The translations under genes were made by a program, and so were the position numbers. This document shows positions 23,700-31,921 of a stretch of DNA of 64,000 nt, one piece after another (within the stretch, counting starts at the first letter, position 1; the number at the start of each line of letters is the position of its first letter). Below the pieces are notes generated by a model. That model had not been told where the DNA came from and ran no database searches. It saw nothing but the letters and a program-made list of their open reading frames with translations. Origin of the DNA: Candidatus Omnitrophota bacterium (GTDB lineage Bacteria > Omnitrophota > Gorgyraeia > Zapsychrales > Zapsychraceae); the NCBI GenBank assembly GCA_020632495.1, contig JACKFL010000006.1:1240001-1304000 (forward strand). The letters run 5' to 3'.

Positions 23700-24794
23700 T
23701 CAATTGCGTTTCCAGTACACTATATCCAGGTTATCGCGACCGATCACCGCTTCGATCGTCGATGTGACCAGCCGGTTTTGATCGACGCCGGTTACAAAAA
23801 CCCGCACGAAATTGGCTTTGCGTGTGCGATGAAGATTGGACATCCGGACAAACAACGCCTGCTCCCGCCGGTTCAGCACGAGCCCGTCCGCTTCGAGAAT
23901 ACGGTCATCAGCTGTATCCTCGATTCGATCATCGCCGCGGCGGTAGTCCAACATTTTCCGTACCAAGGATTCGGCATCGTTCTCATCGGTACCGCTGGCG
24001 CGTCCGGAAACTGCGATGGCGAGTGAGCGCAACATTATTTCGGAAGCCGTGTCAAAGTTGATCCTCAGCTCACCGCCTGGCGGAAATACAGTCACGTACG
24101 GCTTTAAGTCGGCATACAACTCCGGACTGACCCCGCGAACCAGCAGGAGCTCTTCCAAGGATTCGAATTGCATATTTTTGGGGCGATACGGCTTCTCCAA
24201 CCCTTGATAATAATCCAGTTCAGCCCCGTATTCCGGATCATTCAGAACATCATCCGGATCACGCCAGTCAATCACTCCATGAGTCACCGTCAAGGCGACG
24301 GCCTCCTCGTATCCTAACTCCTGTATAAGCGTACTCAAAATAAGGAAATTGTTTTTGGTCACCGTGTTCAGATTGATGCGCCGCTCCTCATCAGTCATTC
24401 CGTAGGCGCGCACCGGCTTCTCCCCCTGTGCTTGCCGGCGCCAATAGCCGATCTCAAAGTAGCCGTCGCTGAGTTCATGCCGCCGGAAGAGATCCTCGGC
24501 AGTTTTGCCTGCGACCGGTCGGACCGCACACCAGGTCAAGCTATCAAACTTGGAAGATTCTTCATCCGCTGTATCTTCCTCGATAAGATGCTGAGCGTAC
24601 TGAACACCTCCCCAGGCCATATACTTCGATTTAATCTTCCCGATAAAATTATTGGCCAAGGCAAATTCGATACGCGTATTTTGTCCGAGGCTCAGCGATA
24701 AAAAGCTGAGCAAAACCAGGACCCACAGAACTGTGATAATCACCATCCCCCTTCGATTGCCGGACAAGCGGCCTAACCTTGAATACCCCATCAC
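23700..24794 (-). CDS. gspK: T2SS minor pseudopilin GspK
   Basis: GspK caps the pseudopilus tip. The 364-residue protein has a prepilin-type N-terminus (RRGMVIITVLWVLVLLSFLSLSLGQ, lacking Glu at position +5 as is usual for GspK) and the alpha-helical insertion domain (INLNTVTKNNFLILSTLIQELG, VTHGVIDWRDPDDVLNDPEYGAE). That region carries the typical DWRDPD motif. The start overlaps the gspJ stop by 4 nt. Confidence 0.92.
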   Translation of the reverse strand: MMGYSRLGRLSGNRRGMVIITVLWVLVLLSFLSLSLGQNTRIEFALANNFIGKIKSKYMAWGGVQYAQHLIEEDTADEESSKFDSLTWCAVRPVAGKTAEDLFRRHELSDGYFEIGYWRRQAQGEKPVRAYGMTDEERRINLNTVTKNNFLILSTLIQELGYEEAVALTVTHGVIDWRDPDDVLNDPEYGAELDYYQGLEKPYRPKNMQFESLEELLLVRGVSPELYADLKPYVTVFPPGGELRINFDTASEIMLRSLAIAVSGRASGTDENDAESLVRKMLDYRRGDDRIEDTADDRILEADGLVLNRREQALFVRMSNLHRTRKANFVRVFVTGVDQNRLVTSTIEAVIGRDNLDIVYWKRN

Positions 24795-25522
24795 AAGCGG
24801 CTCCAGATCTGCGTGGGGATCAGCACTTCATTTGCGAAACTGACGATCCCCTCCGTATTATCGGGGCGAACCAAATCGAGCTCGATCCGCACGCTGAGCG
24901 GTAAATCGTTGCCTTCCCACTCGTCCGTCCAACTGACGGAGGCGGCCTCATCTTCTTCCGCGACTCCCGGCGTGCTGTACGAGAATCGCAACCCTTCCGG
25001 CTTGACGTGAATGGCAATCACTTCCAGGTCGTCATCCTCGGTAATATCCTCATTCTGCTGTCCGGCGACGAAATCCGCGAAGTCCGTTTGACGGCGGACG
25101 AGCAAGCGGGTTTGTTGGGCTTGACTGTCACCGAGAGTGACACGCACGTTCTTCTTGTATGCCTGATAGTTAACAATGGTCCTGTGAATCTTGCCGTAGT
25201 CCTCTGCCAACAAAAAATAGCTCACGGCCTTAAGTCCCTCGGGCGTGGGTGCCATAAAAGTTATCCTGTCCTTCGTTCCGGTAAAACTGAATTTCTCAGG
25301 ATACGATTCGGACAGAGTATACTTCACCATATTTTCAATTTCCCGGCTCATCACATCCAGGGACCAGTAAGCCTGACGGTAAACTTCCTGCGAGGCATCG
25401 GTTTTGTAGCTCAGCCGCACACCGCCCCAGAAAACCGAATAAATGGTCAGCATGACCACCGATAGCAGGCTCAGCCCGAGAATCAGTTCGATAAGTGTAA
25501 ATCCCTCCCGCCGCCGCATCAT
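24791..25522 (-). CDS. gspJ: T2SS minor pseudopilin GspJ
   Basis: I chose the ATG at 25522 (MMRRREGFTLIELILGLSL), which overlaps the gspI stop in an ATGA-type junction; the longer frame from 25582 would place 20 residues before the prepilin motif. The 243-residue product has the class III signal REG-FTLIE, a hydrophobic helix and a larger beta-rich periplasmic domain than GspH or GspI, as expected for GspJ. It forms the pseudopilus tip with GspI and GspK. Confidence 0.9.
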   Translation of the reverse strand: MMRRREGFTLIELILGLSLLSVVMLTIYSVFWGGVRLSYKTDASQEVYRQAYWSLDVMSREIENMVKYTLSESYPEKFSFTGTKDRITFMAPTPEGLKAVSYFLLAEDYGKIHRTIVNYQAYKKNVRVTLGDSQAQQTRLLVRRQTDFADFVAGQQNEDITEDDDLEVIAIHVKPEGLRFSYSTPGVAEEDEAASVSWTDEWEGNDLPLSVRIELDLVRPDNTEGIVSFANEVLIPTQIWSRL

Positions 25523-25923
25523 GGGGCCGTCCGTGCGTAAGTGGCTATCTGAAAGCGACTGGTTTTGCCACCGTTCTGCCACTCAGCGGTTAAGGTTTCG
25601 ATCTGCAAATCGTTCGACTCCGGACTGGCCGCGGAGTCGACTGTAAAAGTAAATATACCCGGCTCGACATTCCCGCCATCCGGCCTGCCGGCTCCTCCGG
25701 GGTCCGGAATACGCGAATCCTTCAACAATCGGCTCATTTCCGCGTCGGCAGCCATCGCGGCCTGGGTGTATTGCGCGGCATAGCGGGCCCCACGCATACT
25801 GGCTGTCATGGACTGGATGATGACACCCAGACTGATCGACATGATGACCAGCGCCAACAGAACCTCCAGGAGAAGTGTTCCACGCCGGTCTTTCATCAAA
25901 CAGCGGCGTATACGATACCTCAA
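25519..25923 (-). CDS. gspI: T2SS minor pseudopilin GspI
   Basis: The 134-residue protein has a prepilin signal (DRRG-TLLLEVLLALVIMS) with Gly at -1 and Glu at +5, and a short globular domain. Leu replaces the usual Phe/Met region after the cleavage site, which GspI tolerates. It overlaps gspH upstream and gspJ downstream by 4 nt each. Confidence 0.87.
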   Translation of the reverse strand: MRYRIRRCLMKDRRGTLLLEVLLALVIMSISLGVIIQSMTASMRGARYAAQYTQAAMAADAEMSRLLKDSRIPDPGGAGRPDGGNVEPGIFTFTVDSAASPESNDLQIETLTAEWQNGGKTSRFQIATYARTAP

Positions 25924-26456
25924 CTGTAACCCTCCGAATCAAAACTGCGAATAAAACCGCGTTGGATCCGCGTCGAAATAATTTTGCAGCGCTTTTCTTT
26001 GCACACCGCCAACTCCGCCTTATCCATGCGTCCGTCCGGATAAAATGTCAGCCCGCTGATATGCGCATCGATTCTCACGGCCAATTCCGCCGGCACCCGT
26101 CGCGCGACCCCCATACGTCCGGGGAGCCGTTCAAATTCGTTGGACTCCTCTACCGCCGGGTCCGTGCTGCGGACCTCCGTCAACCAAAACTCCGTCAATC
26201 CCGAATTGAATTCAAGACGCACCGGACGGCTTCTGGTAATCGCCCGGCTTTGCGCATAGCGCATCAAATTGATCAGTTGATCGGCCGTTTTGTCGAATTG
26301 ATGTTTGGTGAGAGATTTTGATAGGCTCGGGGCGCTTAATCCCGCAATGACCGTCAGAATAAGTAAAACCAGAATGATCTCGACCAACGTAAAAGCCCGT
26401 ACGTCGTCCGCCAACCGCCGGCACCGGTCCGGCAAAATTCCTTCGTGATTCTCCAT
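25920..26456 (-). CDS. gspH: T2SS minor pseudopilin GspH
   Basis: I chose the ATG at 26456 (MENHEGILPDR), 34 nt after the gspG stop with GAGGATGTT before it; the longer open frame to 26663 only shadows gspG. The 178-residue protein has the prepilin helix (FTLVEIILVLLILTVIAG) and the GspH-type domain (QLINLMRYAQSRAITRSRPVRL). The residue before the Phe is Ala (DDVRA-FTLVE) rather than Gly, which is unusual for prepilin peptidase substrates. Confidence 0.87.
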   Translation of the reverse strand: MENHEGILPDRCRRLADDVRAFTLVEIILVLLILTVIAGLSAPSLSKSLTKHQFDKTADQLINLMRYAQSRAITRSRPVRLEFNSGLTEFWLTEVRSTDPAVEESNEFERLPGRMGVARRVPAELAVRIDAHISGLTFYPDGRMDKAELAVCKEKRCKIISTRIQRGFIRSFDSEGYS

Positions 26457-26490
26457 AACATCCTCATCTCCGCCTCGCAGCCAGACTTCC

Positions 26491-26925
26491 TCACGAGTTC
26501 CAGTTCGTGATATCGTCAGCGCTTTCCTTACCGTCGGCGCCGAACGAATACAGATCGAAGGACTCCGGGTTATTGACTCCCGGAGACACATAAACATAAG
26601 AATTTCCCCACGGGTCAGACGGGACATCCTTCTTCTTGAGGTACGGACCATTCCAGGTATCACCCGATCCGATCCCTGAATCCGGTTTACGAATAAGCGC
26701 CTTCAACCCCTGATCCGTCGTGGGATAACCTCCATTTTCAATCTCAAACATATCTAAGGCCATAGGGAGCGCTACTTCGATATCATTCTTAGTCGCCTTC
26801 AATTGCGCGTCCTTGGACCTTCCCGCGAAATTCGGTATGACCATGGCGGCCAGTATCCCGATGATGATCACCACCAGCATTATTTCAACCAGTGTAAAAC
26901 CAGCGGTTCTTCGGTTCAGAAACAT
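26491..26925 (-). CDS. gspG: T2SS major pseudopilin GspG
   Basis: GspG is the main pilus-like piston subunit. The 144-residue protein has the signal TAG-FTLVEIMLVVIIIGILAA, the conserved YPTTDQGLKAL motif, WNGPYLKK, DPWGNSYVY and the C-terminal calcium-binding loop (SFGADGKESADDI). All family hallmarks are present and the length is normal. Confidence 0.97.
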   Translation of the reverse strand: MFLNRRTAGFTLVEIMLVVIIIGILAAMVIPNFAGRSKDAQLKATKNDIEVALPMALDMFEIENGGYPTTDQGLKALIRKPDSGIGSGDTWNGPYLKKKDVPSDPWGNSYVYVSPGVNNPESFDLYSFGADGKESADDITNWNS

Positions 26926-26939
26926 ACGTTATCCTCCTA

Positions 26940-28175
26940 TTACGAGATCAGCAGGTTCATTTGAAAAATCGGGAGCAGCATTGCCACAACCATAAAACCG
27001 ACGATGCCCACAATAATCATCAGGACCAGCGGCCCGATCAACGAAACCAAAGTTTTCATGATATCATCGGCAAGCCGTTCGGAAGTGTGCGCCACCTTAT
27101 TAAATCCCTTACCGAGATTCCCGGTCTCTTCTCCCACGGTTATGATATTGATGGCCATTTCCGAAAAGAAAGAGCATTTCTTCAAGGCCGTATGCACGGC
27201 AGCCCCCTGACTGACCTCTCTGGGGACATGACCGAATTCCTCCCTTAAAATACTGTTTTGGACCGTGCTGCTGGCCGAATTCAGCGCTGAGGTAATATCC
27301 AGGCTGCTTTCGATCAGGGTCCCCAGCGTGCGGCTGACCCTTCCGAGCTCCACCATCCGGATGAAGCTCCCCAGAAGAGGAACGCGCAGTTTAAACTCAT
27401 CGATCGCGGCGGCCCCCTGAGGTGTCCCCGCGTACGCCGTGCCGCCGGCAATCAAACCGATGACAGCCGCCAGCAGCACCCACCAGTACCCCGCAAAAAA
27501 TTCGCTCATACCGATCAATACCATGGTGACGGCGGGCAACTCCTGACCGAGGTCTTCAAACATGACCGTAATGCGCGGAATGACCCACGTCAGTAGAACA
27601 AAGACGGTGGCGATCCCTACCAGTAAAATCAGAAAGGGGTAGGCCAGACTCGACAGAACCCGCCCCTGCACCTCCTGTTCCTTCTCGAGGTAATTGGCCA
27701 GACGGTCGAGGATCATGGCAAGCTGGCCGCTGGCCTCCCCGGTTCGCACCAGCTCCACATAAAAGTTTGAAAACAGTTTCCGGTGGACCCGCAAGGCTTC
27801 GGAAAGCGAACTGCCGTTTTCCAGGGCGGAATAAATCCTTTGATACAACTCCTTGAGCGCGGGACGATCGGTTTGCCGGCGGATAATCGCCATAGCGCGC
27901 AGAATAGGGACCGAGGCATCAACCAAATCACTCAGTTGCCGGGTAAACACGACGATATCCCTGGGTCGGACCCCGCCCACCGCCACTGCCGCGACACGGG
28001 ACCGCTGTCCTGCTTTCTTCTTAGGCTTGGCGCTTGCTACGGCCAAGGAGACAGCGATCGGCGTGTACCCGGACTGGATCACTTTACGGATAGCCATCTC
28101 CTTGTTTTCCGCCTCAATCGTGCCGTGCACGATATTCCGGGGGCCCTGCTTCGCTCTGTAATTGAATGTATTCAT
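26940..28175 (-). CDS. gspF: T2SS inner-membrane platform protein GspF
   Basis: The 411-residue polytopic protein starts with the typical FNYRAKQGPRNIVHGTIEA segment, has two repeated cytoplasmic helical domains (FTRQLSDLVDASVPILRAM and FIRMVELGRVSRTLGTLIESS) and three TM helices, the last at the C-terminus (VSLIGPLVLMIIVGIVGFMVVAML). It anchors GspE and the pseudopilus base. It lies 7 nt after gspE. Confidence 0.96.
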   Translation of the reverse strand: MNTFNYRAKQGPRNIVHGTIEAENKEMAIRKVIQSGYTPIAVSLAVASAKPKKKAGQRSRVAAVAVGGVRPRDIVVFTRQLSDLVDASVPILRAMAIIRRQTDRPALKELYQRIYSALENGSSLSEALRVHRKLFSNFYVELVRTGEASGQLAMILDRLANYLEKEQEVQGRVLSSLAYPFLILLVGIATVFVLLTWVIPRITVMFEDLGQELPAVTMVLIGMSEFFAGYWWVLLAAVIGLIAGGTAYAGTPQGAAAIDEFKLRVPLLGSFIRMVELGRVSRTLGTLIESSLDITSALNSASSTVQNSILREEFGHVPREVSQGAAVHTALKKCSFFSEMAINIITVGEETGNLGKGFNKVAHTSERLADDIMKTLVSLIGPLVLMIIVGIVGFMVVAMLLPIFQMNLLIS

Positions 28176-28182
28176 CGCCGTT

Positions 28183-29898
28183 TTAGCCTATTCCTTCGTG
28201 AGTGACACGCAAGACTTCCTGGGGCGTGGTCAGCCCCAGCTTGACTTTCTCCCACCCGTTATGATTCAAAGTCCGCATGCCGCGCCGGACCGCGCGTTTT
28301 TTGATATCGCCCGCGGTCGCCCGGTTGATGATCAAATTCCGGATCTCATCATTAAGAACGAGAAACTCGTAGATCCCCTCCCGGCCGCTGTAACCGGAGA
28401 ACTTGCACGCCTCGCATCCGTCGCTGTCATAAATGGTATCGCCCTCCTTTAGTCCCACCATCGGATCGATATCTTCCAGCATGCTGCCGGTTACCGTCAC
28501 CGGTTTGCGGCAATCGGGACATATCTTGCGCACCAGGCGCTGGGCGATAAAACACTGCACCGTACTTGTAATCAGGTAAGGCTCGATCCCCATATCCAGC
28601 AGCCGCGTCACGCCGCTGGCGGCATCATTGGTATGCAGTGTAGAAAAGACGAGGTGTCCCGTCAAGGCGATCTGAACCGCAATCTCCGCCGTTTCGCGGT
28701 CACGGACCTCCCCGACCATCATCACATCCGGGTCCTGGCGTAACATCGAACGCAGGCCGTTAGCAAACGTCAGTTTGATTTCCGGATTTACCTGAATCTG
28801 TGTAATACCCGGCAACTGATATTCGATGGGGTCCTCAATGGTAATGATCTTTTTTTCGTCACTGTTAATCGAAGACAGGGCGGCGTACAAAGTCGTCGTC
28901 TTCCCCGACCCGGTGGGACCTGTTAGGAATATTATGCCGTGCGGCTTGTTGAGCAAACTATCAATGATATGTCGTTCGTTGGGAGAAAACCCGAATTCGT
29001 CGAGTTTATAAAGGGTCGTCGTGTTTAGCAGACGCATGACCACTGTTTCACCGTGCGGCGTAGGCATAAACGATATACGCAAATCGATATCAATATCCTG
29101 AATGCGCACCTTGAACCGCCCGTCCTGCGGCCGCCGTTTCTCGGCAATGTTGAGATTAGATAAAATCTTTATGCGGGAGATGATGGAATCCTTGAAATAT
29201 TTAATATTCGAGGGGGCCTTGGCGTCGAATAACACGCCGTCTACCCGATAACGTATTCGCAGTTGGTCTTCAAAAGGCTCGATGTGAATATCCGAGGCGC
29301 GCTCCTGGTAAGCTTCCAGCAATATTTGATTCAGGAATTTACTGATCGAGGCCTCGGAATCCTGTTCGTCGATCTCCTCGACCAACGACTCTGCGGACTC
29401 GGTTTTTACGCCGCCCATCATCTTGTCGATGGTCTCCGCCCCCAGTCCGTAATACTTCCGGATGGCCTCGAGGATATCCTTCTCACTCGTGCGGACCGGC
29501 TTCAGCCGATATTTCACCACAAGCTGCAATTCATCCAGGGTTTGCACGTCCTCCGGATCGACCATGGCGATGCTTAAAACATTTTCATTCAACTTGACCG
29601 GTATGACCTTGTAATGATTGGCAAATTTGGAAGGAATTAAATCGATGACGGGTCGCGGGATTTCTGTTGTCTTCAGCTGAAAACCGCCGGCGGCCGGTGC
29701 GCCCGCCTTGGAAAGGAACTGATTCTGCTCGGACTTCATGAACCCCATCTCCACCAGGAGTTCGCCGAGACGTTCCTCACGTCCCTTGTTTTGGGCCTCC
29801 AAGGCCAGCTCCAGTTGATGCGGGGTGATGATGCCGCGCTCCAAAAGTTTCTGTCCGTATAAAAGCTGTCCGTCATTGTTGTCATTCGCTCTGATCAT
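28183..29898 (-). CDS. gspE: T2SS assembly ATPase GspE
   Basis: GspE powers pseudopilus assembly. The 571-residue protein has an N-terminal MshEN-type domain (LLERGIITPHQLELALEAQ), a second N-domain, and the ATPase core: Walker A GPTGSGKTTTLY, Asp box, VGEVRDRETAEIA (Walker B) and His box. A tetracysteine zinc motif lies near the C-terminus (CPDC ... CEAC). It is the first gene of the operon. A TATAAT at 30042-30047 lies upstream. Confidence 0.97.
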   Translation of the reverse strand: MIRANDNNDGQLLYGQKLLERGIITPHQLELALEAQNKGREERLGELLVEMGFMKSEQNQFLSKAGAPAAGGFQLKTTEIPRPVIDLIPSKFANHYKVIPVKLNENVLSIAMVDPEDVQTLDELQLVVKYRLKPVRTSEKDILEAIRKYYGLGAETIDKMMGGVKTESAESLVEEIDEQDSEASISKFLNQILLEAYQERASDIHIEPFEDQLRIRYRVDGVLFDAKAPSNIKYFKDSIISRIKILSNLNIAEKRRPQDGRFKVRIQDIDIDLRISFMPTPHGETVVMRLLNTTTLYKLDEFGFSPNERHIIDSLLNKPHGIIFLTGPTGSGKTTTLYAALSSINSDEKKIITIEDPIEYQLPGITQIQVNPEIKLTFANGLRSMLRQDPDVMMVGEVRDRETAEIAVQIALTGHLVFSTLHTNDAASGVTRLLDMGIEPYLITSTVQCFIAQRLVRKICPDCRKPVTVTGSMLEDIDPMVGLKEGDTIYDSDGCEACKFSGYSGREGIYEFLVLNDEIRNLIINRATAGDIKKRAVRRGMRTLNHNGWEKVKLGLTTPQEVLRVTHEGIG

Positions 29899-30162
29899 GG
29901 CATGCTATCCGTTGAAGGCCGATTCCTGCCCTACCGGGGCTTGTGTGTTCGTGCTGTCCGCTGATGACGGACGGCGATATTGGACAAGAAAAATTCCCTG
30001 ATACGTCAAAATAGACGTTTACCCGGCCAAGATGTAACAGGATTATATCAAAATTGTCGAAAACCGTAAAAAACTAAATTTTTGCCCTATATTTAGGCAC
30101 AAACTGACGTATTTCTAGGCAGGAGAGCGTCCGCTCTAATGTATGGAGGCGGAAAACGGAGG
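29899..30162. promoter_or_regulatory. Intergenic region between PEP carboxykinase and gspE with probable gspE promoter
   Basis: On the minus strand TTTACG (30070-30065) and TATAAT (30047-30042) are 17 bp apart, predicting a start near 30035 and a leader of about 137 nt before gspE. An inverted repeat ACGTC-N6-GACGT (30003-30018) lies inside the leader. TACGTCA (30002-30008) recurs inverted as TGACGTA at 30105-30111. A short hairpin (AGAGCG/CGCTCT, 30124-30137) follows the pckA stop but has no T-tract, so I do not call it a terminator. Confidence 0.45.
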
Positions 30163-31797
30163 TTATGTCAATTGAGGACCAGCGGCTTCAAGGGCCTTGC
30201 CCATGCGGGTGTCGGTAAACGTCTTGAAGTTATCGATAAACATCTGGGCCAGCTTGCGGCAGACGCGATCGTATTCGTCTTTGTCCTCCCAGGCGTCGCG
30301 TGGGTTGAGCTGGGATTTCAGCCCGGAAAGGCTCTTGGGTATGTCCAGATTCAACGTGTCTAAATGTTCGTATTCTGCACTCTCCAATTCCCCGCTGAAG
30401 ATATGATCGATGGTGACCCGATTGTCCATGATCGGGATTCGATGACCAACGCCGTATTGCCCGCACACCCAACCGGTGTTGATCAGGTAGGCCCGGGAAC
30501 CGTGCTGGTCCATCTTCTCGGCCAGGATCTCGGCGTACTTCACCGGATGCACGGTCAAAAAAGCCTTGCCGAAACATGCCGAGAAAGTGGCCTGTGGTTC
30601 GGTCACACCGAGTTCAGTCCCGGCGACTTTGGCGGTGTATCCGCTCAGGTAGTGGTACATGGCCTGCTCTTTGGTGAGCCGTGCCACCGGCGGCAGCACG
30701 CCGAAGGCGTCGCAAGTCAGGAATATGATATTCTGGGGATGTGCGCCCTTGGATATCGGTTTGACGATATTCTCAATATGATAAATCGGGTAGGAAACGC
30801 GGGTGTTCTGTGTCTTCTTCGCGGACGCGAAATCAATGCGCCCTTCGGCGTCGATATCGACATTCTCCAACAAGGCGTCGCGCCTGATGGCCCGGTAGAT
30901 ATCCGGTTCTTTCTCTTCGGTGAGGTTGATGCATTTCGCATAGCATCCGCCTTCGAAATTAAAAACGCCCTCATCGTCCCAGCCATGTTCGTCGTCACCG
31001 ATCAAGGCGCGTTTGGGGTCTGTGGAAAGACTTGTTTTTCCCGTACCGGAAAGCCCGAAAAAGAGCGCTGTGTCGCCGGACCGGCCCTCATTGGCCGAAC
31101 AATGGAATGCCCCGATACCCTTTAACGGCAAAAAATAATTCATAATCGAGAATATCCCCTTCTTGATCTCCCCTCCGTACCACGTTCCCCCGATGCAGGT
31201 CATCCGTTCCTTGATGTTAAACGCCACGAAAACCTCGGAACGCATATTGTGTTTCTCAAAATCGGAAAAGGTGGTCCCGCATGCGTTAAGAATAGTCCAG
31301 TCCGGCTGGAAATCCCGCAATTCCTCCTCGGTCGGGCGGATAAACATATTTTTAAAAAAATGCGCCATCCACGGCACCTCGGTGATTAGACGGATCTTCA
31401 TACGGGTATCCAGGTTGGCGCCGCAAAAGCCGTCCATCACGTAAAGCTTTTTTCCGGACAATTCTTCAACCGATATCTTCTTGAGGATCTCCCAAGCCTC
31501 CTGGGAAAGACGCTTGTTGTCGGATCCTGACGGTTTTCCGGTGGCCCACCAAACCGTATCCCGTGTAAGGTCATCTTCCACAATATATTTGTCCTTGGGG
31601 GAACGTCCCGTAAATGATCCGGTCTCAACGGCCACGGCTCCGAGCGAGGAAACGACTCCCCTCTTTAATCCGAGCATGTCCGGATGAAGCTCATGCGTGT
31701 ACAAGTCGTCATAGCTAAGGTTATAGAATATATCCTTGCTGTTTTGAATCCCCAGTTTATCCAGATTAACCTGCATGTGCGTCTGTTCCTTCCCCAT
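30163..31797 (-). CDS. pckA: ATP-dependent phosphoenolpyruvate carboxykinase
   Basis: This cytosolic enzyme converts oxaloacetate and ATP to PEP, CO2 and ADP at the entry to gluconeogenesis, or runs in reverse in some anaerobes. The 544-residue protein has the P-loop GLSGTGKTSLS, the metal-binding IGDDEHGWDDEGVFNFEGGCYAK segment, and the substrate-binding RSPKDKYIV near the N-terminus. Met1 (31797) has GGGAG 8 nt upstream; Met8 is an alternative start. Confidence 0.97.
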   Translation of the reverse strand: MGKEQTHMQVNLDKLGIQNSKDIFYNLSYDDLYTHELHPDMLGLKRGVVSSLGAVAVETGSFTGRSPKDKYIVEDDLTRDTVWWATGKPSGSDNKRLSQEAWEILKKISVEELSGKKLYVMDGFCGANLDTRMKIRLITEVPWMAHFFKNMFIRPTEEELRDFQPDWTILNACGTTFSDFEKHNMRSEVFVAFNIKERMTCIGGTWYGGEIKKGIFSIMNYFLPLKGIGAFHCSANEGRSGDTALFFGLSGTGKTSLSTDPKRALIGDDEHGWDDEGVFNFEGGCYAKCINLTEEKEPDIYRAIRRDALLENVDIDAEGRIDFASAKKTQNTRVSYPIYHIENIVKPISKGAHPQNIIFLTCDAFGVLPPVARLTKEQAMYHYLSGYTAKVAGTELGVTEPQATFSACFGKAFLTVHPVKYAEILAEKMDQHGSRAYLINTGWVCGQYGVGHRIPIMDNRVTIDHIFSGELESAEYEHLDTLNLDIPKSLSGLKSQLNPRDAWEDKDEYDRVCRKLAQMFIDNFKTFTDTRMGKALEAAGPQLT

Positions 31798-31921
31798 GAT
31801 TTAACTCCCATGTGTTATCGTTACGGAATCGCCGCCAGTAAGTGTGTGAGAGACGGCGGACACCTATTCTACAATTGATATCCCAGAAAAACAACCGTGA
31901 CGCTATAGGCCGCATCTTTGA

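Noticed and set aside
25920..26663. Longer N-terminus for GspH starting inside gspG
   Set aside because: The added residues are out-of-frame gspG sequence, and the prepilin motif needs a short leader.
30124..30137. Hairpin after pckA as an intrinsic terminator
   Set aside because: The stem is short, with a two-base centre, and no T-tract follows on the coding strand.
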